Source: Bretschneidera sinensis
Taxonomy: Eukaryota; Streptophyta; Magnoliopsida; Brassicales; Akaniaceae
Reading direction: 5' to 3'
Assembly: GCA_023935145.1 (NCBI GenBank)
Contig: CM043699.1
Span: 106,033,536 to 106,097,535 of the forward strand
DNA: 64,000 bases
A program made the translations under genes and the position numbers. This document shows, in pieces, positions 43,549-55,007 of this stretch; the stretch's first letter is position 1, and each line of letters begins with the position of its first letter. The notes beneath the pieces are model-generated. The model worked only from the letters and a program-made list of their open reading frames with translations, made no database searches and was not told where the DNA came from.

Positions 43549-46356
43549 CTACTTTGGATCTTGGGTGGTTGTTGAGCAATCAGGATCTGTTGTAGGGTTA
43601 CGTTTCAGGTCCTGAAGAAATTGCGATATGGTCTGCACAAGTACTTCATTGTTGTCAGGTCGACTTGAAGAGGCAGGGGCTGTGGAGCTGCTGCTACCTC
43701 TAGAATTCTGGAAAAAACACACACACAAGAAATCAATAAGGCATATCAGATAATACGCAAATTAAGCAAAGCGAAGATGCAGCAGGCACGCAGTCTTTTT
43801 TCTACATCACATGTTATCTCTTAATCTTGCATATCTAGTTCTATTCCTCTGACTTAGTTATAATGTTGAAGCATATTATGTGATTTTATGGATTTCACAT
43901 GATTTATGATATTTTTATTTTTGTTAAAAATATAAAGTTACGGAAAATAAAGGTTGTGTTACGATTACAAAATTAATATGATATATAGATTGCGAAATTT
44001 GATCGTTACAAAATTCCCTATTAGTTACTCTTAAATGCATTTTATCATAATAGCTAGAGAACTTACAGAAATTACCCTCCGTCTCTTTGGCAGCCTGTTT
44101 CGAGCATTCATCATCTCAACAAGCACATCAAACTGAAAACAAAACCCAGAAACATGATTAATTTTCCTCCTCTATTTTTGTAAAATATAAAATTCCAAAA
44201 TGGAAAAATTACAATTGATATTCCCTAAGATTCTTGGCCTAAGGACCAAGATGATCAGGAGTATCTGTGTACGCCCCTAAAAAAAATATAAAGAGTGTAC
44301 CTGTGTACGCTGCGTGCCTTATGTATCATCCTTAATTATTATTTACAAAGGAAAAACAAGAATATTGATTCAAAAACATGCACCATGAATTATACCTAAA
44401 GTACACCTAACCCCATTTACTTTTTCTGAAACTGTAGCCTTTGTCAGTGGCACCCGTTAACACCTCAGCGAAATATTGATGTGGTATATTTCTTCTCCAT
44501 CCTTTTGCACCTTACGAGACCTATATTCCCATTTAAGAAACCAATGATTGAATTCTAAGGTAATTTTTGTCTCCGGATTTCCAGTATCTTTATTTAGTTG
44601 TCATTTTTTTCTGACTTAGGAAATACTATATTTAACAAAATCTTATACGAAATACTTCGTCAAAGACAATAGTGCTGGGTACAAAAATAAATATGAAATT
44701 GTATACGTTCAAACTACTTTTAATAAAACCATCAAAACTTCTCTCCAATAATGCGCAAATTAAGGAGATACACTTTTAGCACTCATAATTGAAATTGACA
44801 TCAATCTCTTAGGAAAGAGATCAATGTGGGAGTTGTGTGTGTAAGAAAGATACCCAAAAGCAAAAATAATAATAATAATAATAATAATAGAGGAGGAGGA
44901 AGAAGAAAAAAGATAAATAAAATCATTGAGTCAAAACAAATGAGTAATAAATGCATATTCAATTTGAGATTTTATCTTATTTAACAGAAATACTATATTT
45001 AACATAATCTTATGCAAAATATTTTATCAACGATTGTAGTGTTTGGTACAAAAGTAAATGTGTGCAGGTGCACTTCCAAATTAGTATGTGGCAATACAAT
45101 GTACTTACTCTTGATGAAACCACCAAAATTTCTCTCCGTTTATATGCAGGTTAAGGAGATACATTTTTTTAGTATATATACGATATAAATTGGCACCACT
45201 CTTTTAGAAAAAAGATCAAGGTGATAGTTGTGTGTGCAAGAAGGATACCACATAAGCAAAGGGGTGAGAGATGAACAAAATCAATGAGTCAAAGTAAATA
45301 AGGTATAAATCCATAATCTTAATTAGAGATTTTATCTGAGTTAACGAAAATACCACATTTAACATAATCTTACACGAAATATTCTATCAACGATTATAGT
45401 GTTTAATACAAAAATAAATTAGTGCAGATGTACTTTCAAACTAAAACATGACGGTGCAGTGTAATTACTCTTGATGAAACCATCAAAACTTCTCTCCGAC
45501 TATACGCATGTTAAGGAGATATATTTTTAGTACATATCTAATAGAAATTGACATCACTCTCTTAGGGAAGAGATCAATGTGAGTGTTGTGTGTGCAAGAA
45601 GGATGCCCCAAAAGATAGAAGAAGAAGAAGAATAGAGGAGAGACAAAGAAGAAGAAGAAAGACCGGGAGAGAGAGGAACAAAATCAATGAGTCAAAGTAA
45701 ATGAGAGGTAAATATGTAATCTGAATTTAGAATTTATCAGACATAATGGAAATACTATATTTAACAGAATCTCACACGAAATATTCCGTTAACGATGTAG
45801 TGTTTGGTAAAAAATAAATGCATGTCGATGTACTTTCAAACTAGTGCATGACGGTGCAGTATAATTACTCTTGATGAAACCATCAAAACTTCTCTCCGGC
45901 TATATGCAAGTTATGGAGATACATTTTTTTAGTACATGATAGAAATTGTCATCACTCTCTTAGGGAAGAAATCAATATGGCATAATCGAGATTTTGATCA
46001 TTTCTATTTGAGAATTGAAATGAATATCAACATCATGATAAGCTTGAATGTCACTTTTGAATCATCTCTAATATTTGATGATGCGACATTCAATCTCATC
46101 CTAAACTTGACTCAATTTCAATTCTAAAAACAAAAAAATCCAAATCCACTTGGTTGCATATATACTAGCATAAATAATTAAAAATAAACAAGAGAGAGAG
46201 AAATTGAATTATGTTGATAAAATAAAATATAATGCCTAGAGCTTAACCCAATATTATTGATCAACATCAAAATGTATATACCTGCTTAACAATTTTCTCA
46301 TACTTCCTTGCACACTGATACAGCCTTTTCTCATCATCTTCTTCTTCTTTGGACAT
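43549..46356 (-). CDS. Predicted 96-aa protein, three exons, unknown function
   Basis: Minus-strand exons 46356-46282, 44132-44076 and 43707-43549 join in frame (25, 19 and 52 codons plus stop) with GT-AG introns: CAG/GTATATA, TTTTCAG/TTTGAT, CGGAGG/GTAATT and TTTTCCAG/AATTCT. The protein begins MSKEEEDDEKRLYQCARKYE, then has FDVLVEMMNARNRLPKRRR, a Ser-rich linker, and VLVQTISQFLQDLKRNP. The basic RLPKRRR looks like a nuclear localisation signal and the two helical stretches suggest protein contacts. I cannot name a family. A TATA box (minus CTATAAATA, about 46422-46430) lies about 70 bp upstream. The second exon is only 57 bp, and intron 1 (44133-46281) is filled with a satellite-like repeat. 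Confidence 0.7.
44621..45990. repeat. Satellite-like array, about 360-400-bp units, 3.5 copies, intronic
   Basis: Units start at AAATACTATATTTAAC (44621), 44988, 45348 (AAATACCACATTTAAC) and 45750, giving spacings of 367, 360 and 402 bp. Shared landmarks inside each unit are CATCAAAACTTCTCTCC, TTAAGGAGATAC, GAAATTGACATCA, TCTTAGGAAAGAGATCAA and AATCAATGAGTCAAA. Length differences arise mainly from GAA/AAT microsatellites inside the units. The last unit is partial. The array lies entirely in the first intron of the 96-aa gene. Confidence 0.88.
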
Positions 46357-46421
46357 TGTCAAACAAACCCTTCTTTCTCTCCTTGATGAAATTAATGTTC
46401 AAGGATATGGGAAAGGTTAAA

Positions 46422-46430
46422 TATTTATAG
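46422..46430 (-). promoter_or_regulatory. TATA box of the 96-aa protein gene
   Basis: CTATAAATA on the minus strand, about 70 bp before the ATG at 46356. It gives a short leader and supports the three-exon model. Confidence 0.6.
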
Positions 46431-47780
46431 TACGTGAATGGTCAAGACTTATTAGACAAACAAGATATGGCCGTTACCAACCGCCCTCTTTAAGGAAGAT
46501 CCAAGAGACCGTTATTTTGCCGCCATATCTTCTTATTTACGCATGCAAATGCTATTCTTGTGATGACAAACTACGTCAAATCTTTTATCTCTTTCCCAGG
46601 GATAGAGACAGGATTTTATCAGAGTAACTACTCCCAGATACAAGTAAGAGAGGAAATAAGAGAAAGGTACTGATTATGTGATAAATATCCAACAGTTATG
46701 AACCCGAGCACAGAAATAACTCAAATTCCACAAAATCATTTTTCATAAGATAATAAATTGCTTGCCAAATAAGGAGAACGAGGTAACTACCTTCACATAA
46801 TTATATCTATCATTAAAACATGGAGGAGGGTGGGGCTCAAGGGATTTTTTTCTTAAGGAAAACAAATTACTAGCTGAAACTGATTGAATGATTAAAAATT
46901 TTATATATGAAGCCCGGTATAAAGAGATCCAAAAATTTAAAAGGCAAAGAACTAGTTGAGGAAAATATTAAATGAAAAAAGATATTTTCACGACTCGAAA
47001 TCAAAACTGAAGTTCCGATACCATATTAAGAATAATTAAATTATCAATTATCTCATAAGCTTAAACGAAAAATGACTCAATTAATTCTTTTTACTTTAAT
47101 AGATTTGACGACAATAAACATTGATGTAACAGTTTTTATTCATTTAGAGAACAGGTTTTCTACTTGCGGATTTTCACTTCCTTCAAATCATAATTTACAA
47201 TCACAAATGATACTTTTACCATTTGTCTGTTGAGTTTCTTCAACTCCATACTTTTTTAGGACAAAGGAATTAACGTATGACAACAAATTCAAGAAACATG
47301 CAAAGCGTGAAATACTTCTAAACCTCAATTAATTCTATGGAAAGATTCATTTCTAACTCCTAATTAAGTTTCAACAGCAATCACAAAACTACAACCGACC
47401 AAATCATCAGCATCATCAACGTCTTGATCAAGGCTCATTAGGATTTTGCTCGCGCCAGCAACATTTCCGTTTTGTTTTGACTTATTAATTTGAGTTTATA
47501 TTTAGAACTCCAAGAAAATGCACCACAAACCTAACTACTCAAAACAAGGAAAACTCAACTGTCCAAATCATAGTCATAGTTTTTGGTATAGAATACAAAT
47601 GATGATCAGGGCAGCCACAATTAGATATCCATGATGTTTGGGTAAGTTTAAAACCAACTCTAAACCTGAGTTTATTTTTTATATTTATTAAAAATTTAAT
47701 CAAATCAACTCAAATAATCAATTAATTGTTATTTTAATCATTATTTAATCAATTAGTTTTTGATAAAATTTTAAAAATAA
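46431..47780. other. Intergenic, nothing recognised
   Basis: Upstream region of the 96-aa gene. No coding frames of note, RNA genes or clear repeats were seen. Confidence 0.45.
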
Positions 47781-47787
47781 ACTTCCC

Positions 47788-48080
47788 TATAACGACTCGA
47801 CCTCATACTTGGCATAATATTGTCCGTCTTGGCACCTTGTGCCTCACGATTTTAAAACGCGTTATGTCAGAGTGGCTATCACTTATAAATAGCCCAGCAA
47901 CATCCTCTCTAGTCGATGTAAGATACCAAGACATCACAAACTCCCCCTCTCGGGGCACAGTGTCGTCGTTGTGTGGTCCCACACCAGGTAACCCGCCGGA
48001 CAAACCCTCACGCCGAGCTTTCAAGAGTTGACTCTGAAACCACTATAACGACCCGACCTCACACTTGGCATAATATTGAT
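47788..48080 (-). mobile_element. TRIM-like / LTR fragment with duplicated ends
   Basis: TATAACGACTCGACCTCATA at about 47790 and TATAACGACCCGACCTCACA at about 48043 start two direct copies of a ~35-bp sequence ending GGCATAATATTG. Just before the second copy is GACTCTGAAACCA, which resembles an inverted Met-tRNA primer-binding site. This is the pattern of a widespread plant miniature LTR repeat with most of one end lost. Confidence 0.5.
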
Positions 48081-49095
48081 TTAAAGTTGACTTTAAGTTT
48101 GACCTAAACATCATCGATAACACACATCCCACATTAAGGGTAGAAACTAATCGAGTTGAGTCGAGTTTTCAAAAACTCAAGCTTAACTAGTGTCATTTAT
48201 GGGTTATTGATCTTGAATTGAGCTTGGATATCCGGACTTTGGCTCTTGGTCATTTTGTCGAGCTTGACTTGAAGTATCGAAATATCTGAATAATTAATAT
48301 ATTTTTTTATTGATGAAATAAAAAACATTTATATAAAAATTAATTAAACTATATATTAAGGAGACGATTCGCAAGTCTGACAAGCCAAACTATCTAGAAC
48401 TTAAGCTCATCTCTTTAAGCTAAACAAACCTAGAGCCAAGCTTAGATTCAGCTTGAGACTACTTGAAATAATTAACTCTATTGTCGTTCTTTCTTAGTTT
48501 TCTTTCTCATTTCTTTCTATCTGTCTTCATTTATAATGTTCCCATAAATTCTGGAAATCTCAGCCCCACAACATTTTTAGGTCAAAGAAGACTACGCATC
48601 ACAACAAATTCAAGAAACATGCAAATTGTGAAGCATGATCAGCTTTCATATTAAACAGAAGTTGCTGCTAATTGTCATGTTACACAATTGTTTTTTCTAA
48701 TCCTCCCTTCTAGTCAATGTAGAGGTAATCCCCCGGCCGGGCTTACAACAAATTATAGACCCGATATGTACCGGGTTAGGCCAAGCCGAAAAATCGGATC
48801 TCAATTGTTGTTCAAGTCCGACCTTAATAATTTATGTCAATCTCAGATCAATCCATCAGGTCTAAATTTTTTTATTTTTTTTCTTACTCTTAAGTTACCA
48901 AAAAAACAATATTTGGTGCAAAAAAAATAATTGTAATAAAACAAATACCATCTCATTTTTTTCTTTTGGAAAAACAATGGTGGGATATCAATAAATTAGA
49001 TAAATTCAGTTTTTATTCTATAATCACTTGACAACAGAATGCATACAGAAAGAGGAAAAAAACCTGTGCATCGACACCATTGCTGGGTCTACTCA
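48081..49095. other. Intergenic and 3' flank of the CASP-like gene
   Basis: No coding region was recognised. A GC-rich palindromic piece at about 48720-48800 (CCCCCGGCCGGGC, CCGATATGTACCGGG) looks like a MITE fragment. The last 200-300 bp should be 3' UTR of the minus-strand gene. Confidence 0.4.
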
Positions 49096-49099
49096 ATTC

Positions 49100-50201
49100 T
49101 TACAGAAAAGCCAAAGTCCAGAAATTCAATAGAAAAGACGGTGACATGGCAAACCAGCTGATAAACGCCATTGCTGTAGCAGCCTCGAACCTTGTGCAAT
49201 GGTTCACAGCACATTTATTGAGATCATTGCCAATGAGGACTGTGATACCAGCAGATGCACAGGCAGCGGCAAATGTAAGAGTTGATGTTATCTGCACCAT
49301 AACAACACCCATTTCATGCAGCTAATGATCAAAAGTAAATCCAATAATTATCGACGTGAAGAATCAATATCCCCTACCCCAAAGATCCAAGATTTCCTCC
49401 AAAATGCAGACAAAATATAAAGATAGTATCATATTCATATTTTGGAGTATGCACATGTAGGTATCTATGTTGTCAAAGCAGAGCAGAGCTAATGTTTTCA
49501 AGTAACGTAAAAAGCTTATTTGCAAAACCAGCATCTGGTTAGCTGATTGATATAAACAAGGTAAAAAGTAAAACAAACTGTAAGAGTGCCCATTCATGCA
49601 TATATAAAACAGCTGTTATATATGATTTGTAAGGCTTGATGAACACTAATTTTTCTTTTCCCAAAACACATTAGCCACAGCCACCTTCCTTATAATGCTT
49701 GGAAAAATCAAGGAGAAAGGGGTAATGCCAGACTGACCATAAACGAGAAACAGCAAAAACATCATGAAGAAAATGATACGAGTTCGAACCCTAAGAATAA
49801 AAGAAATAAAATTTACGAGTATAACATTGACCTAAATGCTCAATGTACTTGATTAGGTCTGATATGAGACCATCAAACAACTAAAACAATGAACTTCAAT
49901 ACTGATAATTAATGTTAACATTATGAGTCTACAATCAGAGAAAAAAATCACAAGCAACATACTTTGGACAAAACAAAGTGAGTAAACAGCATGTGTAACA
50001 ACCACACATAATTTTTTTGCAGATTCTACGGCCTTGCTCAGTTGCCCTTGATAATAAAAGAATTCTCTTACCCCATCACCAATTGTGAACAAACGGAGCA
50101 GTAAATATTTCCACAGGCTTCGTTTCACCAAGATGGCATATATATCAACTGCCAGGGACAAGATCCACAAACTCGGCAAGCCAACAGCCGGAACCAGGTA
50201 G
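49100..50201 (-). CDS. CASP-like protein (CASPL5 type), last two exons only
   Basis: The minus-strand exon 50201-50072 encodes [20 protein letters not shown], then [10 protein letters not shown] and RLFTIGDG. After GGG/GTAAGA it joins, at TGGTGCAG/ATAACA, the exon 49291-49100: [47 protein letters not shown], then [12 protein letters not shown] and stop. These are the last three membrane helices and the conserved Cys-containing loop of plant CASP-like proteins of the CASPL5 group, four-helix plasma-membrane proteins related to Casparian strip scaffolds. Phase (one base, then codons) and both splice sites are intact. The first exon, carrying the N-terminus and helix 1, was not found in the 400 bp before copia DNA begins at 50599. 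It may lie beyond the retroelement nest or be lost. Confidence 0.85.
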
Positions 50202-50598
50202 CTGACGCAGCAAAAGGCATGAAAACATATTATTGCTACTAATTTTATTTTAAAAAAAACAATAAACAAGAGATAAGATCAAAAGTATGGGGTGCATCTT
50301 TTATTTCAGCTAAATGATCACCGAGCGACATCCAATGAACTTATGTCAAGTACATGATAGGATTTTTTTGGTACATAAGAACATGATAGTTAATATGATG
50401 ATGCAATGAAGCTAGAATGACTTCAACGGATAGCAGAGATCAAGATCATACACCAAAGGACAGGAAATTTACCGAGTTTGGCACAACCAATCATGTACAG
50501 GGTGGCTAGAGAATCTACATGATCCACCACTCAAAGTCATGCTCAATGAAATGAGTCCATGGTAAGAAGACACATAAAGCAAACTTCTTCTAACTCTT
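50202..50598. other. Intron DNA between the CASP-like exon and the copia nest
   Basis: Contains no recognisable first exon of the CASP-like gene. The five bases before the LTR are CTCTT, which could be the left target duplication of copia B; the right partner is not visible. Confidence 0.45.
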
Positions 50599-50958
50599 TG
50601 AACGATTCGAGAACTATCAAGCACACGAATCATAAATAGAAAGAAAAGAAGACAAGATTTACCCAAGTTCACCCCAGAATAGGGCTACATCCTGCCAGAA
50701 GTTTCTTATTATCAACCTCACAAATCTCTCGTTACAATGTATGATCAGTACATAAAGAGTATTTATAAGAAACTTAAGACGTCCTAATTAGGGTATAATT
50801 AGGATTTCCTCCTTGCTGCAGAACTACGGCTATTCGCGGGCCCAAGCTCAAACCACCAAGCAAAAAATCAGGCCCAACTCATGCACAGGGACTGAAACCC
50901 TCGTGTTCATCTGGGGTTCTACAGATCTGGTCCCGTGAAGTATGTACCAACTCTAACA
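50599..50958 (-). repeat. LTR of copia B (downstream, 3' LTR)
   Basis: From TGAACGATTCGAG to CTCTAACA, 360 bp. It matches 63233-63592 along its whole length with mostly transition differences (roughly 90% identity by eye). RNase H coding sequence lies immediately beyond it at 51042, confirming it is the 3' LTR in minus orientation. Confidence 0.93.
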
Positions 50959-51041
50959 ATTTCCCACTTGGTAAATACTTCACACACATGGAAAACTTTC
51001 CAGGACTCTGTTTCTTCAAGCCTATCTTAGTAGCACATCAC

Positions 51042-51604
51042 TCAAACTTTGCTAGACTTTACCTTAGACAAGAAATTTGCATTGTTCACTGCTGTATCGA
51101 CTTTCTCCAAGATTATCACATTTTCTTCAATCTTTTCCCGGATGAAGTGATATTGGATATCAATGTGTTTCGTCCGTGAATGAAATGTAGGATTCTTTGC
51201 TAAGAAGATAGCACATTGATTGTCACATTTCACCTTCACTGCTTCTTGTTTAAACCCAAGCTCAACACATAACCTTTGAAGCCAAACCATTTCCTTTCCA
51301 ACATGAGTTATTAACATATACTCTGCTTCTATAGATGAAAGGGCAATGAAACTTTGCATTTTTCTCATCCAACTCACTGCCCCACCAGATAGATTGAACC
51401 ATATTTGCTTGTAGACCTCCTGCTATCAAAATCTCCTCCTGAGTCTGCATCAAATGATCCTACAATATCAAGATTCTTCTTACCTCCCATACCTCCATAA
51501 CATAATGCAAACTCTGACGTGCCACAAAGATATCTAAAAACTCTCTTCGTTGCAGTCCAATGTTCTTTCCCAATATTAGACATATATCTACTTAATACTC
51601 CCAC
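51042..51604 (-). pseudogene. Copia B RNase H domain
   Basis: Reading leftward: MGVLSRYMSNIGKEHWTATK, RVFRYLCGT, then after a frame change SFIALSSIEAEYM, VKCDNQCAIFLAKNPTFHSR and TKHIDIQYHFIREKIEEN. These are the standard RNase H motifs of copia Pol, including the SxxEAEY and CDN blocks with catalytic Glu and Asp. One frameshift separates the two halves near 51375-51400. Confidence 0.9.
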
Positions 51605-51643
51605 TGCTTAGACAATATTTGGTCTTGTACACCATGGCGTACA

Positions 51644-52261
51644 TCAAGCTTCTTTAGTTTCTTCCTCCGTCTTCTGACACTGTTCCAAAGATAACTTGGT
51701 TCCCAAAGGCATAGGAGTCCCTATCGGTTTGCTGTCAGACATGTTGAATTTCTTTAACACTTCATCAATATACTTCTTTAGACTTAGCCACAATTTTCGA
51801 TTTTCATTATCCTTGTTTATCTGCATGCCCAAGATAAAGTTTGCTGACCTTAGGTCTTTCATGTCAAACTGCCTTGCCAACAATGCCTTCACAGTGCTAA
51901 TCATCTTCTTGTTATTTCCAATCAATAGCATATCATCAACATACAAGGTTAAAATGACAAAATTAACTCCTATTCTTTTCACATAGACGTAGTGATTAGC
52001 ATAGCTGTGAGTGAACCCAAACTGAAGGGCATATGTATCAAACTTTTGGTACCACATCCATGGTGACTGCTTTAGTCCGTACAAAGACTTTTTCAATTTA
52101 CAAACCAACTCTTCCTTGCCTTTGCTCACAAATCTTTCAGGCTGTTTCATGTAAATTTCATCCTCTAAGTCCCCATGAAGGAAAGTTGTCTTCACATCCA
52201 GTTGCTCAACCTCTAGATCATAAGCAACTGCCATGGATAAGACACATTTGATAGATGTCAA
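51644..52261 (-). pseudogene. Copia B reverse transcriptase (open 205-codon block)
   Basis: An uninterrupted frame with QLDVKTTFLHGDLEDEIYMK, KKSLYGLKQSPWMWYQKFD, the YVDD catalytic motif in LTLYVDDMLLIGNN, and LGMQINKD. It makes cDNA from element RNA in the virus-like particle. The block itself looks intact, but the polyprotein it belongs to is broken upstream by an insertion and by frameshifts, so it is annotated as part of a dead element. Confidence 0.92.
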
Positions 52262-52305
52262 CTTTGCTACGGGAAAAATATCTCACTATAGTCAATTCCT
52301 TCTAT

Positions 52306-52657
52306 TTACGAGTACCTCTTTGCAACCAGACATGCCTTGTACTTTTCTACCATTCCATCTGTATTTGTTTTCTTCTTAAAAATCCATGTACTCCCAATTG
52401 CTTTCCTATATCTAGGCAATTTCACAAGGCTCCATGTTTCATTCTTGTCCAGTGCTTGCATATTCTCTTTCATAGCATCCTGCCACAGATTTGCATCCTC
52501 CGAGGTCCTTACCTTTTTAACTGTGTTAGGATCATCACTAGTAATATTTAAAGCATATAATGCATTACAAACACTAAGGGAATACTTGATGGGTGGTCTC
52601 CTAACCCGTGTGGATCTTCTTATGATAATCGTGGTCTGTACCTCTGAGCAAGCATCT
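52306..52657 (-). pseudogene. Copia B linker and start of reverse transcriptase
   Basis: Encodes RRSTRVRRPPIKYSLS, DANLWQDAMKENMQALDKNE and TWSLVKLPRYRKAIGSTWIF, then KKKTNTDGMVEKYKACLVAK. This is the region just before the palm domain of copia RT. The frame runs without a break into the left end of copia A at 52663, where host sequence stops. Confidence 0.88.
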
Positions 52658-52662
52658 GAATC

Positions 52663-53613
52663 TGTTGGAAAATCACCTTTTTGCGAAATTCCAGGTTGTG
52701 ATCTTTCCAAACACCCAAATCCACAATGACTTGTAATAAAACCGAAACAAAACAGGAATCAAAACAATCAAAGAAAGAACACAAGCAATTGTTATCGAGG
52801 TTCGGCAAGGTGCCTATGTCCCCGTGAGCTCCTTCGAGCTCTCCGCACTAAATCAATGGAGTTATTACAATTACAACAACACCTCTTCAAGAATCCTCTT
52901 GTTCTTGAAGAACAAAAGAAGAGAAAAAGAAAGTGATAAGGACTAGTGTTTCCCTGGAATTTTCCCAAAGAAAATTCCAATTACAAAGCCCTTGAATCCC
53001 CAATCTATACTACTTTCTCTCTAAACAACCAACCTCTCTTGAATGAGTCTCTCTTGTGTTTAGTGTCACACACCATGTGTTCTATTTCACACACATTCAT
53101 ATGTTCTGTTTCACATATGTTCTGAACATTCACATTACATCACATCACATCACATCACATCTTGAATGGCTCCTAGATGACCCTTTATATAGGGCAATGA
53201 CTTCCTTATCCAATCTTTGAGATCAATCTCAACCCTTAGATCTCAAGAATCAAAGACTCATGGCTCTCTAAGAGTCTAAGTAATCCTTTGCATTTTAACC
53301 AAGTCTCATGCACTATCTCAAAGTGCCAATTTAATTGGTATCAGGTGTGCCTTCGTGCCGCGGCTCAGAGTAGGGCATGATGGGGCTTAGAAGGGGGGAG
53401 ATATGGTGCCATACTGGGGGCCGCGGCTTGGGTAGGCTGTGCCGCGGTGCACAGGGCTATGTCGGGGTATACACACCTTGAGCAGCGGTGCACACCACCA
53501 TCCTTAACTTTTAGACTTGCTGCTGGCCGCGGCGCACAAGGTTGGGCCGCGGCGCACACCTTCAAACCTGATGCTGAATTTTCCTCTCTTTAGTTCTTAG
53601 ACAAATCCCAACA
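52663..53613 (-). repeat. Copia A 3' LTR (951 bp)
   Basis: Starts TGTTGGAAAATCACC and ends CAAATCCCAACA. It pairs with 57643-58544. It holds a CpG-rich block (about 53355-53570) with several CCGCGG sites in a repeated GCCGCGGCGCACA-like motif, and a short CACATCACATCACAT repeat at about 53130-53160. Confidence 0.95.
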
Positions 53614-53696
53614 ATCTCTACCTTTGTTTAAGCAACTAAAACCGAACCCATAGTGCAGAGAACTCAGGATCCAAACTCAACTTGAGTCACCATTCA

Positions 53697-54130
53697 TCAG
53701 ACTCCAATCCTCAGATGTCCAAGGCAATGATTGAAATTTCTTAGAGGTAGAACTTTGGTGCCTAAATCTGCAGGATTTTCTTCCGTTGCAACTTTGTCCA
53801 TATGAATGCATCCTTCTGTAATATTTTCTCGAATGAAATGATACCAAACATCCATATGCTTAGTCCTTTCATTGAACACCAGGTTCCTACACAGGTGCAA
53901 CGCACTTTGGCTAGCCGAATACACCACCATCTGCTCTTTTAGGACCTGTCACTTTTCCAACAACCCTTTGCACCACATAGCCTCCTTTGTGGCTTCTGTT
54001 GCCTTTATGTACTCAGCCTCAGTTATTGAGAGTGCTACCACCGACTGCAACTGAGCCTTTAAGTACTTCAGCAACCATTTCATCCCAAGCTAAAGCTCAT
54101 TTCTAGGATTACTCACAAATCTGCTGAGAA
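53697..54130 (-). pseudogene. Copia A RNase H domain
   Basis: Minus-strand frames give SVVALSITEAEYIKATEATK, then after a stop MVVYSASQSALHLCRNLVFN, ERTKHMDVWYHFIREN and ENPADLGTK. The usual CDNQ position reads SASQ, so a catalytic Asp is lost. The domain ends just before the polypurine tract and the 3' LTR. Confidence 0.85.
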
Positions 54131-55007
54131 CACCCATTGCTTGAGAAATGTCGGGTCTAGTGCTTACCATCATGAACATGACTGATCCAACTGCACTAAA
54201 GTAAAAGATTTTATCCATTTCCTTTTTCTCCTCATCCGTTCTAGGACATTGTTCGTTAGAGAACTTGAAATGACCAGCAAGAGAAATCTTCATTGGTTTA
54301 CCATCTTTCATAGAAAACTTATCTAACACCTTTTCTATGTAGGAAGACTGAGAAACTTTCAACCTGTTTCTCTCCCCTTCTCGAATTCTTCTCATCCTAA
54401 GGATCTTTCGTGCAAGGCCAAGATTATTCCTCTCAAACTCCTCACTGAATTGAGATGTCAACCTTTCTATCCTCTCCCTACTGTTATCAACCAATAGCTT
54501 ATCATCGACATAAACGAGGATAATCACCACTTCATCCACGTTTTGTCCAGGTGAGAAGGCTTCTGTGAAATCTATGCCTTCTCTTTGCGTCAACCCCTTC
54601 GCCACCAGCCTAGCCTTATACCAGACTTCATTTCCTGGAGGGTTCCCTTCTTTGATTTTGTAAGTCTGTTTCTCTCCCTTTCCCGAATTCTTCTTATCCC
54701 AAGGATATTTTGTGCAAGGCCAAGATCCTTCCTCTCAAACTCCTCACTGAGTTGAGATGTCAACCTTTCTATCCTCCCTACTATTATCAACCAATAGCTT
54801 ATCATCGACATAGACGAGGATAATCACCACTTCATCCACATTGTGTCCAGGCGAGAAGGCTTCTTTGAAATCTATGCCTCCTCTTTGCGTGAACCCCTTC
54901 GCCATCAGCCTAGTCTTATATCGGACTTCATCTCTTGGAGGGTTCCCTTCTTTGATTTTGTAAGTCCACTTACAATCCAAAACTCTTTGTTTTCCTAGAA
55001 TGTGCAC
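54090..55007 (-). pseudogene. Copia A reverse transcriptase remnant with 302-bp duplication
   Basis: From the right: ILGKQRVLDCKWTYKIKEG, RLMAKGFTQRGGIDFKEAFS, then directly IILVYVDDKLLVDNS. In the family about 100-130 residues, including the KxSLYGLKQSPR block, lie between EAFSP and YVDD; these are deleted. The segment 54364-54665 is repeated at 54666-54967, so EAFSP-YVDD-LSEEFE occurs twice. The first copy then continues into RNLGLAR-type connection and GVLSRFVSNP. Frameshifts occur at the joint. It cannot encode an active polymerase. Confidence 0.9.
54364..54967. repeat. 302-bp tandem duplication inside copia A
   Basis: CTGTTTCTCTCC at 54364 recurs at 54666, and both copies end TTTGATTTTGTAAGT. 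The two copies differ by scattered substitutions and a small deletion (CCTCTCCCTACT versus CCTCCCTACT), so the event is not recent. Confidence 0.93.

Noticed and set aside
52255..52729. Plus-strand ORFs of 98 and 130 aa over copia B
   Set aside because: Shadows of the minus-strand Pol sequence; no independent support.
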